Below the pieces are notes generated by a model that did no database searches, was not told the origin of the DNA, and was given only the letters and a program-made list of their open reading frames with translations. Shown here piece after piece: positions 50,493 through 58,284 of a stretch of DNA of 64,000 bases. A program made the translations under genes and the position numbers. Where the stretch lies: NCBI RefSeq assembly GCF_963678635.1, contig NC_087064.1, forward strand, positions 31,093,932 through 31,157,931. The letters run 5' to 3'. The DNA comes from Symsagittifera roscoffensis. Taxonomy: Eukaryota > Xenacoelomorpha > Acoela > Convolutidae. Each line of letters starts with the position of its first letter. Positions within the stretch are counted from its first letter, which is position 1.

Positions 50493-51935
50493 TCAGCCTA
50501 TACTTAAGTAATATTTCTTATGTAGGTATACTTGTATATTCGTATCAGAGAATATCACGTGTACAAGCGCGCACAATTCCCGAGGATGCAGTCTTCCTCT
50601 GTTTGGATCGTACACTGGAAGCGAGAGCTCCTTCACGTCCATTTCGACAAGGAAGTCCCTCAGCCTCGTCAAGGACAAGACTAGCTTCTCTGGGTCCACG
50701 TGCTGCTTCTCCGTCGCCCTCGTTACCAAGAAGCACAAGTATTTTCCCGGTATCTGCGACGCCGCCGGAGGTAAGGCTGCTACGCCCCCTATCCCTGGTC
50801 TTTGCTTCCAAAGGAATTCCACGTTTTTGTATTCTCTCTTAAAATCTGCCGCTAACGCTGTCCTAAAACTCATGTCTGCGGTGATTGCTATCGCACATGT
50901 TCTGTTTGTGAGTATGAAATCACTGTCTGTTAGTATTATGTTACTTGAATATTCATTTGGTAAGTTCAAATATGACTCAACTACCCTGCCTATGTCAGGT
51001 TTCTTAGGCTCTTCGCCTGTTTCTGCTTCTAAGTCTCCTGTTTCTCTTGCTATTCTTAATTTTTTTATTATCAAGTTTTCAGTGTGGGTAAGTCCTACCC
51101 CCACTACCCGGACAAAAATATCCATCGACGTCCCCGTCGATCGCATACCGGGTATCAAGTCAAGGTTAGAAGCTGGAATGAGTAGTCGTCCTTCCTGGGC
51201 AGCCCAGGAAGGATCATCTCGTTCGGTCTTGATGTATTTCCTGCTTTCACGATCTACGTCTTGAATCGTGAGACTGGTCTCCTCAGGATCCGAGGTTGTT
51301 TCATTCAGCCACTCGTATTGGGCGGCTCGGCCAGTACTCAGTCTATAAAAGCGTCCCTCCTGGTGCACCTCTGTAATCATGAAGGGTCCCCTCCACTTCT
51401 TTAGGAGCTTTTTCTTCCCTTTCGGTGGTATAACCTTCTGAAATACCCATACGTAGTCTCCCACCGAGTAAGCCTTTGCACCAGCTGCTTTCTTGTCGAC
51501 TTTTTTCCTCTGCCTTACCTGTGCCTGCTGAGTGTTTCGTCTACACAAATCGTTCAGCTCCTGTTGGCGTCTGATCACATCCCTCACGTAGACCTGCGGG
51601 GACGTTTTCTTTCCCTCATATTCTGGGTAGAAGAAGGTTAAGGGTAAAGACTTTTCGTGTCCAGTTAGCATCATGTGTGGACTGACTCCAGTGGTGGAGT
51701 GTTGCGTGCTATTATATGCGCCCATCACCTGTGGAAGGTATCTGTCCCAATCCGTCATATACCTGGAACAATATACTCTTAGCATCGACACTAACGTCCT
51801 GTTTTGTCTTTCCACTAAGCCATTCGTCTGAGGGTGGTATGTCGTGGAGTGAACCTGAGCGACCTGTGAGCGTCTCATAAGCTCTTTCGTAAGCTCTCCT
51901 ACGAAAGCTGTTCCAATATCCGATTGAAACGTCAT
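50493..51935 (-). CDS. Integrase second half and complete macro domain of B, 480 codons
   Basis: Starts inside the integrase core: FQSDIGTAF (second Asp; Asn after it is Ile) and GLVERQN (Glu42). SH3-like C-terminus at about 155-205. A 543-bp in-frame deletion relative to A joins YE to WLNETTSDPE at about residue 208. Residues about 332-475 are the macro domain: IILTDSDFILTNRTCAIAIT, FRTALAADFKREY, GKYLCFLVTRATEK, LVLSLTRLRDFLVEM, KELSLPVYDPNRGRL, and the end ELCALVHVIFSDTNIQVYL, which matches the last helix and strand of OARD1/Poa1-type macro domains. This is the most complete macro copy in the window. Confidence 0.8.
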   Translation of the reverse strand: MTFQSDIGTAFVGELTKELMRRSQVAQVHSTTYHPQTNGLVERQNRTLVSMLRVYCSRYMTDWDRYLPQVMGAYNSTQHSTTGVSPHMMLTGHEKSLPLTFFYPEYEGKKTSPQVYVRDVIRRQQELNDLCRRNTQQAQVRQRKKVDKKAAGAKAYSVGDYVWVFQKVIPPKGKKKLLKKWRGPFMITEVHQEGRFYRLSTGRAAQYEWLNETTSDPEETSLTIQDVDRESRKYIKTERDDPSWAAQEGRLLIPASNLDLIPGMRSTGTSMDIFVRVVGVGLTHTENLIIKKLRIARETGDLEAETGEEPKKPDIGRVVESYLNLPNEYSSNIILTDSDFILTNRTCAIAITADMSFRTALAADFKREYKNVEFLWKQRPGIGGVAALPPAASQIPGKYLCFLVTRATEKQHVDPEKLVLSLTRLRDFLVEMDVKELSLPVYDPNRGRLHPRELCALVHVIFSDTNIQVYLHKKYYLSIG

Positions 51936-51947
51936 CGGACAACCATG

Positions 51948-52652
51948 TCATCGGACAACCACTATCCACGTATTGATCAGGTGGTCGCATGTCTCTTCCG
52001 CCGAGGCAGTTATGCAGGGCACGGCCTCTGCATACTTCGTAAAATGATCTATCATGACCAGCACATGATTGTAACCATTGTCTGTCATGCATATCTTTTG
52101 GTGATCTATTTGCACCACCTCGTTGACTTCAGACGACTCGATCGATTGTAAAGGAAATCGCAACTTCCTTGGATGCTTGACATGTTGGCATGACAGACAT
52201 GCTGTTACCCATTTCTCGCATGCCTTTTTCATCCCAGGCCACTCAAAGCGCTTCAGGATCCTCTGATATACTTTGTCGATCCCCCGATGGCCCATTTGAT
52301 CATGTGACCTGAATAATAGTTCTGTCTGATAGAGTTGCGGTAACACTATCGCGTTATACTTGTATAGGACTCTGTCTTCCTCCCTTCTTTTGCAAGCCAC
52401 AATCCCGTCCTTGTTCAAATATAACCTCCCTTCCTTCTGCATGAAGTATTGTCTCAGGATGCGATAACTATCTTCCTCGAGGTCCCCTTTATCCGGAGAA
52501 CCATTCTCGATCCACCTTTTCAGGTTGCTTGTCATGCGATCATTTCTCTGCGCCCTTAGAAGGTCCGAGAGTCTGTATCTCGCCTTTAAGTACGTTTTTA
52601 TGACCCTCATCTGACTATTCAGCTCGTTGGGCCGGTTTGTGTCTTCTTCCAT
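51948..52652 (-). CDS. Integrase first half of B
   Basis: 234 codons from MEEDTNRPNELNSQ. The zinc-binding domain is intact: SHDQMGHRG (two His) and TACLSCQHV (two Cys). The core starts with QIDHQKICMTDNGYNHVLVM (first Asp). A short duplication of TCATCGGACAACCA at about 51931-51960 shifts the frame into the next segment. The codon before the start region is TGA (52664-52662) where A has TGG. Confidence 0.82.
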   Translation of the reverse strand: MEEDTNRPNELNSQMRVIKTYLKARYRLSDLLRAQRNDRMTSNLKRWIENGSPDKGDLEEDSYRILRQYFMQKEGRLYLNKDGIVACKRREEDRVLYKYNAIVLPQLYQTELLFRSHDQMGHRGIDKVYQRILKRFEWPGMKKACEKWVTACLSCQHVKHPRKLRFPLQSIESSEVNEVVQIDHQKICMTDNGYNHVLVMIDHFTKYAEAVPCITASAEETCDHLINTWIVVVR

Positions 52653-52817
52653 CTTAACGCATCAAATTTTCGCCAACGGTTGTGTTTCTTGTTCAAACGG
52701 CAGAAGATCAGTCCTGACTACCTCTTTCTGCGGCAACAGGCTTATCGAGCGTTTCGATACCGCTATTGTCTCCAAGTCATCCGCTGCGTTGTCAAAGACT
52801 CTTTCGCTTGGTATAAG

Positions 52818-53702
52818 TTAGCGATCGCTGTCAGGATCCTGGTACACCTCTCTGTCCAGGTTCCTTGCCCGAGTTTCCACTAGTAGCGTGTGTATCGCTA
52901 GTTCTGGCAGTTCTGATCCCGAGCTCGAATTCCTGTCTGAATAGGTGTCCATTCCTGAGCTTCCTGAATTATCATCCGTCGAAGAGGTTGTTCTGGAGAC
53001 TGCACTCTCCTCCAGATCATGTCTGTGCTTTCTTCGCATCCATCTGAACTCCCCGGACAAAACCTTGTTCTCTAGGTCCTGTTTCTCATCAGGATTTTTC
53101 TCGTTTATCTTAGACTCCCCGGACAAATTTTCTTGTCCCAGGTGTTGATCTTGTGATCGCTGGTTCTTCTCATCATCCTTCTCCCCGGAAAAATAGTCTT
53201 GCAGCAGATTTTGTTCTACCTCTTCACCCTCTTTATCCCGGTCCACAAAGGTGACGGTTTTCTTTCGCTTGCTGCTCCCCTGTTCTTTCTGTCCGTAAGA
53301 AGTACTGGTTAAAATCTCTTGGGGTATTGAGGATACTAGTTGATGAACTATTGTCCTACAATCCCTCTCGTTCTCTTCGTGCTGTCGTCTGGACGGCATG
53401 ATCTTCACCTTCTCACTAACTGTTAGCGATGCCACTGCTGCTGTCCACTCGGGGTCATCTCTGGTCACTTCTCTTTCTAACAATCCACCCAGCATCCGCA
53501 TCACTTGCGGTGTGACCTGCACCGTTTTATCCAGTAATGAGAGGCTGTTTATGTTCATGCGAGAGAGTTCTTGCTGGATCAGGTTTGAGCGCAGCAACAG
53601 ATCCAAGGGGACCGGGTCCTCCTTGGATAGGATCTTTATCTCGGCTGCTTTCTCTACAGGTAACTCAGGATGCCCTGGAATTGGATGTCCAGACTTATCC
53701 AA
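52818..53702 (-). CDS. Acidic linker of B between RNase H and integrase
   Basis: 294 codons: RSNLIQQELSRMNINSLSLL, VMRMLGGLLEREVTRDDPEW, then an acidic, Ser-rich part with LSGE repeats (two intact DNA motifs at 53126-53115 and 53060-53049). Ends where TAC is TAA (DSDR-stop-LIPSERV). Gap 52653-52817 is the same linker in decayed frame. Confidence 0.75.
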   Translation of the reverse strand: MDKSGHPIPGHPELPVEKAAEIKILSKEDPVPLDLLLRSNLIQQELSRMNINSLSLLDKTVQVTPQVMRMLGGLLEREVTRDDPEWTAAVASLTVSEKVKIMPSRRQHEENERDCRTIVHQLVSSIPQEILTSTSYGQKEQGSSKRKKTVTFVDRDKEGEEVEQNLLQDYFSGEKDDEKNQRSQDQHLGQENLSGESKINEKNPDEKQDLENKVLSGEFRWMRRKHRHDLEESAVSRTTSSTDDNSGSSGMDTYSDRNSSSGSELPELAIHTLLVETRARNLDREVYQDPDSDR

Positions 53703-53711
53703 CCATCTCGT

Positions 53712-54121
53712 TCAGGGAAGCGCTTCATAAGTTTCTTTGTCCAAAAACGAGAATCCCTCCTTTATTTCCGCCTGATTGGCCTGTTTCTGCTCCAATCTTT
53801 CATAGAACTCAGTTTTCTTGCTGAGGTTGTCAGCATTCTGGTGTTTATCACGCATCCTATGTTCGATTATCATATGGTAGCCATCCAATCTTACTATCCA
53901 TCTACCAATATAGCTCTGATCCATCGAGTAGGTCTTCAACCAGGATAACGCTCTGTTGTCCTCGCGTAACTTGAAGGGAGCGCTCCCCAAGTATGCACGG
54001 TACTTTTCCACGAAGGTGACTACTGCAAACATTTCTGCCTTTGGTGCGCCGTATTTCATCTCTGTGTCACTCAAGACCTTGCTGCCGTATGCAATGGGGC
54101 GGAGAACTGTTCTTTTATCTT
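53712..54121 (-). pseudogene. RNase H tail of B and the RT deletion junction
   Basis: RNase H from VLSDTEMKYGAPKAEMFAVV to FSFLDKETYEALP, then TGA (53714-53712) shared with A. Upstream, at about 54110-54122, the sequence runs directly into the end of the protease region (HANEDKISKR) with a few bases of AAAGATA filler. About 1.27 kb encoding nearly all of RT and the start of RNase H is missing. Confidence 0.85.
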
Positions 54122-55195
54122 TTATCTTTTTGAAATTTTATCTTCATTGGCATGATAAGGACACTTTTTCACACTATATTCCTTCAAGTTTTGTGTCTCC
54201 TCATAGTCGGTCCTCATCGGCAAAGTGTAGCCAAGCTTCTTTCCACGCTGGATTGAAACCGTGGTGTCCAGTGTGTTCAACAACACACTGACACACAGTC
54301 CGTTTCGCGTTACCGAGAAGCTCCGGCCTAAAATCACCGAACTCTGACTACTTGGATTCGGTACTAAGCAAACCTGTTTACTATCACTTAACGAATTCAA
54401 ATTTCTCATTCTAAAAATTGCTACCACAGCTTGTCCTGGTTGTAGTTTTACTTTTCTATCCAAAACAATTGGTACCTTGTTTTCGTCTGTTATTATCCTA
54501 TTAATTGGTCTATTAACATACTTCCGGTCCGGGTTTCTAATCCGTATCAGACCGTTGTTCAAGTCAATCATCACGTCAAAATTCCTGACAAAAACTCTGC
54601 CCAAGATGAATTGGTCGGCGTCGTCCAAATTCTCTACCACCAGGAAGCTCATCCATAGATCCCGTGCTCCCATGTGGAGGACCGTAATTGGTGTTCTTCC
54701 GGCCACGTAGATAGCTCCTCGATTGGCGGCGGCCAGTCGGAGATTCGTTGGAATTAGATCTTCCCGCGTGAAGCCCATTCTTTCCCAAGTTTTTATCGGC
54801 ATCACACTCACTACCGCTCCTGTGTCCAGAAGCCCTGTGACTCCGAGTTTTGTTCCGTTGATGTCGAGCAGATGTGCAGTCACATCTGCTTCATATCCAA
54901 TGTGTACCGCGTCTTGTTCCATCATGGCGTCATGGCCTATCCTGCGGACTTTGAATTCCTCCTCACCCAAATAGATCTGCCCCATTTGGTCATCATCTGT
55001 TGTTACATAAGTCCTGGTGTAGATACTGATTCCATCCACGTTCAGCATTATTTGATACGGCCCGTAGACCTCCAGGTAGCGTCCATGAAGTTTCTTCATG
55101 CGAGGGCCACCCGTCGTTAGTAGTGCTCGCACAGCTCTCGACTCGGTGCGTGGCTCCACCTGCGTCAGATAATCTGCATATGTGTCCAAATGCAT
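54122..55195 (-). CDS. Aspartic protease region of B
   Basis: 357 codons. Retropepsin-like: VTGLLDTGAVVSVMP with catalytic DTG at residues 124-126 (54826-54818), then AAANRGAIYVAGRTPITVL (flap area) and FILGRVFVRNFDVMIDL, where the usual ILGXDF Asp is Val in both A and B. It continues through a linker to CPYHANEDKISKR at the RT deletion. An 11-base loss near 55205 puts it out of frame with Gag; A shows the two are naturally in one frame. Confidence 0.85.
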   Translation of the reverse strand: MHLDTYADYLTQVEPRTESRAVRALLTTGGPRMKKLHGRYLEVYGPYQIMLNVDGISIYTRTYVTTDDDQMGQIYLGEEEFKVRRIGHDAMMEQDAVHIGYEADVTAHLLDINGTKLGVTGLLDTGAVVSVMPIKTWERMGFTREDLIPTNLRLAAANRGAIYVAGRTPITVLHMGARDLWMSFLVVENLDDADQFILGRVFVRNFDVMIDLNNGLIRIRNPDRKYVNRPINRIITDENKVPIVLDRKVKLQPGQAVVAIFRMRNLNSLSDSKQVCLVPNPSSQSSVILGRSFSVTRNGLCVSVLLNTLDTTVSIQRGKKLGYTLPMRTDYEETQNLKEYSVKKCPYHANEDKISKR

Positions 55196-58100
55196 AAAAG
55201 TGAACTCGGATTTCTGATCACATGATGTCCAGCCACTGAGATTATCGACTGTATCTTGCTTCCTTGCGGCACCATGCCGAACCTCTGACCGGAGATCACA
55301 TTAAGCTTCATGTTCAAACTGCTTGGTGCTTTCGTTTCTTCGAACTCCGTTGCTTCGAAGGTATTCAGTTGCTCCTGAAGCTTCTCATTTTCCAGTTCAA
55401 GTTTCACTTTTTGTTCGATCTCTTTCGTCACCAATTCCTGTTGTACTCTATTTAGAGCATCCCTTGCGGCTGCCTTATAATCGATCTTGAAGTCATCAGC
55501 CGCAGTTGCTGGTTCCGGCTCACGTGTCTCCTCTGTTACCGCTTGCATTTTCTTTGCCGCCAGCTCTTGAGGTTTATCCTTTCTGCGTGCCTCGGCTTCA
55601 CTCAAAAGTCGAGTCTTGCTGGCTTTCACTCCTGACAAAGCTTCTTCATGTCTTGGATGCTTAATGTCTGCCACTGCATCCCAGAATTGCGGACAATCTG
55701 ATTTAAAATGACCTTCCAAGTTGCAAAAGAAACACCTCGGGCCGAATTTTGCAATTACTCCTCTCATGAAATCCTCATGGTCCAATTCTGACGCATCTTC
55801 GTCCTCGAGGCTAAAGCCTATTGCTTTCATGCCTTGCTTGTAAGCTGGGCATGCTGACACATGATGGTCCGTTGAACTGCAATTAGCACAAGAGCGTCTC
55901 TTGTCCATATCATCCCTCGGTTTGTACCAATTGTTCCCTTGGTTTGCTGGTCCGTTGTTAAAATTGCCATAATTGTTCTTGTAATATCCAGATCTCGAAG
56001 GAGGTTTCAACAAAAGATAATCTTTTGATTTGAGCCTCAACTCCTCTGGTGTTGGCGCATTGGTTGATAGTGGTGTGTAATGCGTTGCTAGCATCGTTCG
56101 AATTTCATCATTCTTCACACCATCGATGAATTTTGTGGCTACGGCCAGGTTCATCCTTCGGTTTGACTCATCCGGTTGGCTGTGTCTTCTCAGCATTTCC
56201 AAGTCATCGAGAAACTTGTCTATCGTTTCATCTTCTCGTTGCCTCCGTTTCTCGAAGCGCATCATCGCTTGGTGCCCCTGCACCCCTGATCCGAAACGGT
56301 TTAACAAGATCTCGAAGATTTTCTCAGCTGTGTCACGCTGATATTGCTTCTTGGCCATGGCACAGTTTAGGGCTGTCCCTTCCAAGTTGCTGGTGAGCGC
56401 GCTGCATTCCTGTCTCTCCGACAAGTCCTCTTCCTCGAAATGCAGCTTCATTACCTCTATCCAGGTATCAATACAGCCATCAGATTCGTCTTTGTAGCAT
56501 CTTGGTTTCTTAAAGACTCTTCTGGACTTCTCACTGCGTTCATTGGTTCTGGATAACCTTGTCAGGAATGTCTCCAAAGACCTGTTTAGGGGTTCAAATG
56601 CTGTGGCCATTGCCGTAGCATCCCTTGAGTGTCCCGCCTGAGTGTCCTCACACCTCGTCAAAGGCTTTGTATGCGGTGCATCCCTGCAATCCGAATCGCC
56701 GTGAGTGTTTCCCGCTTGGCCCACATGACTCCTCCTCGGGCTTGCATGCCCCCTGTTGCCGGAATCACTTCTCCCAGTCGCACGTGTGCCTTGCGTTGGT
56801 CGTTCGTTAGAGGTTTGTCTGTTCCCCGTTGCACTTGCTCTACTGTTCGGGCCCCATGCTCCATTACCCCTTGTGGCATAGCCTGATGAACTGCCCCTGC
56901 CTCTAGTGGATCCATACGTCTTCCTCTTTTGATGTTCATTGAAGTTCACCCTCGGTTCCCTGCTGGGACCTCCCGAGTTCGGTTCTCCTTCTTTTGGTCC
57001 ACTCTTGTTGCTTAGTAGCCCGTCCAACCTATCCATGATAGCCTGAGTTCGCCTCTCCATCATCGCGTCTATCTTTGTGTCAAGAGTCCCAAGAGACTGC
57101 TCTTGTTGAATTCTTAACTTCTCCATGTCGTCTCTTAAACGTAACTCTCGCTGTTCCACCTCTCTTGTCATTCGCGACAAGTTCTTCGCTATATGTTCGT
57201 CCGTTCTTTCTTTCAAGCGTTTTTCGCTCCTGCCAACTTCTTGTCTATTGCGGTTTATTTCTTCCCTTTCTCTTTCAATGTGAACCTCTCTTTCTAGTTC
57301 ACTCATCCTTATTGACATCTGTTCGTTTTGTTCTCCTAAACTGTCCACTATGTTGTTTAAGGCTTCTTCTAGTGCTGCCCCGTTATTCACGAGTGGCGTT
57401 ACTAGTGGCGGTGCAACCCTGTCGGTCCCAGGTAGCTTCGTGCTGGTCGAGATCCGGGCCTTGACTCTCTGTCTCGACGTCTTTTCCTTATCTATTTCAG
57501 GATCCGCTAACGCGTTGCCTAGCCCTCTGGTTCTACTCTCTCCAGTTTGTGGCTCTGAACTTGTCCTAATCGCGAAGTCTTTTGACTGGCCCGGTGTGTT
57601 TGCCTCTTTGCTTATCGTTGTCACTACACCAAATTTGTCCAAGGTTCCAGTCTCTCTTCCGACGTATGCCTCATTCTCCTGGATCGAACTATTGATGCTG
57701 ACTTGAGATCCAAAGTCCCCTTGCTCCTCTTCAGCCTCTTCCTCCTGGGATTCACCGTCGTTTCCTGCTCCTCCTCCCATGCTGAATGGAAAGATGTTTC
57801 CGAAGGTGTTCTTCATTCTTTCTGAGAATGATGATGACGTTGTTTGTTTCCCAGTTCCGCCTGCCATCATAGTGTTGTCTGTCGGAGATCTTCTAGTTGC
57901 CGCTATTTCAGTCGAGATGTCGGACAGTTCCGACATCTCCTCTCGATCCAATGTCCCGGTGGAAGTGGCAAAATCATGGCCTTGTTCTACCGGAGTAGAT
58001 TCACTCGCCAGCCTTCTGCTTCTCCCTTCCAGTCCATGTACTTCCTGGTTGTCATTCATGGCCTGGTCTGTATTGACCTCTACTTCTAACATTTCTTTTC

Positions 58101-58284
58101 TCTCTTCTGAGGTCTTCTGACTCCTCGTTTCAACCATTCTGCCTGAAACCGTCTCCACTTTGTCGGTTCGGGCTCGTTTGATCCGATCCACAAAAGGGTC
58201 GGTCATTGTTTTTCTTTGCTTTTTAGGTATGAATTTCTTAGAGCTATCACCTCGTTTAGGTATCCTTGACTTTTCTAGACTCAT
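55165..58284 (-). CDS. gag: Gag of B, 1039 codons open
   Basis: The only near-complete Gag here. Starts MSLEKSRIPKRGDSS with a basic PKKQRK (20-25). Acidic/Ser-rich region 60-260; coiled coil about 303-425 (Glu/Arg heptads); Gly/Arg/Ser-rich stretch 455-525; capsid-like region about 590-760; CCHC knuckles CANCSSTDHHVSAC (799-812) and CFFCNLEGHFKSDC (851-864); second coiled coil about 925-985. The N-terminal half, more than 550 residues before the capsid, is much longer than in ordinary gypsy Gags. It ends after a frameshift beyond GMVPQGSKIQSIISVAGHH. The ATG is the first after the leader. Confidence 0.9.
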   Translation of the reverse strand: MSLEKSRIPKRGDSSKKFIPKKQRKTMTDPFVDRIKRARTDKVETVSGRMVETRSQKTSEERKEMLEVEVNTDQAMNDNQEVHGLEGRSRRLASESTPVEQGHDFATSTGTLDREEMSELSDISTEIAATRRSPTDNTMMAGGTGKQTTSSSFSERMKNTFGNIFPFSMGGGAGNDGESQEEEAEEEQGDFGSQVSINSSIQENEAYVGRETGTLDKFGVVTTISKEANTPGQSKDFAIRTSSEPQTGESRTRGLGNALADPEIDKEKTSRQRVKARISTSTKLPGTDRVAPPLVTPLVNNGAALEEALNNIVDSLGEQNEQMSIRMSELEREVHIEREREEINRNRQEVGRSEKRLKERTDEHIAKNLSRMTREVEQRELRLRDDMEKLRIQQEQSLGTLDTKIDAMMERRTQAIMDRLDGLLSNKSGPKEGEPNSGGPSREPRVNFNEHQKRKTYGSTRGRGSSSGYATRGNGAWGPNSRASATGNRQTSNERPTQGTRATGRSDSGNRGHASPRRSHVGQAGNTHGDSDCRDAPHTKPLTRCEDTQAGHSRDATAMATAFEPLNRSLETFLTRLSRTNERSEKSRRVFKKPRCYKDESDGCIDTWIEVMKLHFEEEDLSERQECSALTSNLEGTALNCAMAKKQYQRDTAEKIFEILLNRFGSGVQGHQAMMRFEKRRQREDETIDKFLDDLEMLRRHSQPDESNRRMNLAVATKFIDGVKNDEIRTMLATHYTPLSTNAPTPEELRLKSKDYLLLKPPSRSGYYKNNYGNFNNGPANQGNNWYKPRDDMDKRRSCANCSSTDHHVSACPAYKQGMKAIGFSLEDEDASELDHEDFMRGVIAKFGPRCFFCNLEGHFKSDCPQFWDAVADIKHPRHEEALSGVKASKTRLLSEAEARRKDKPQELAAKKMQAVTEETREPEPATAADDFKIDYKAAARDALNRVQQELVTKEIEQKVKLELENEKLQEQLNTFEATEFEETKAPSSLNMKLNVISGQRFGMVPQGSKIQSIISVAGHHVIRNPSSLLCIWTHMQII

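Noticed and set aside
56100-57710. Plus-strand ORFs across B's Gag
   Set aside because: They are shadows of the 1039-codon Gag; codon pattern and homology support the minus strand.
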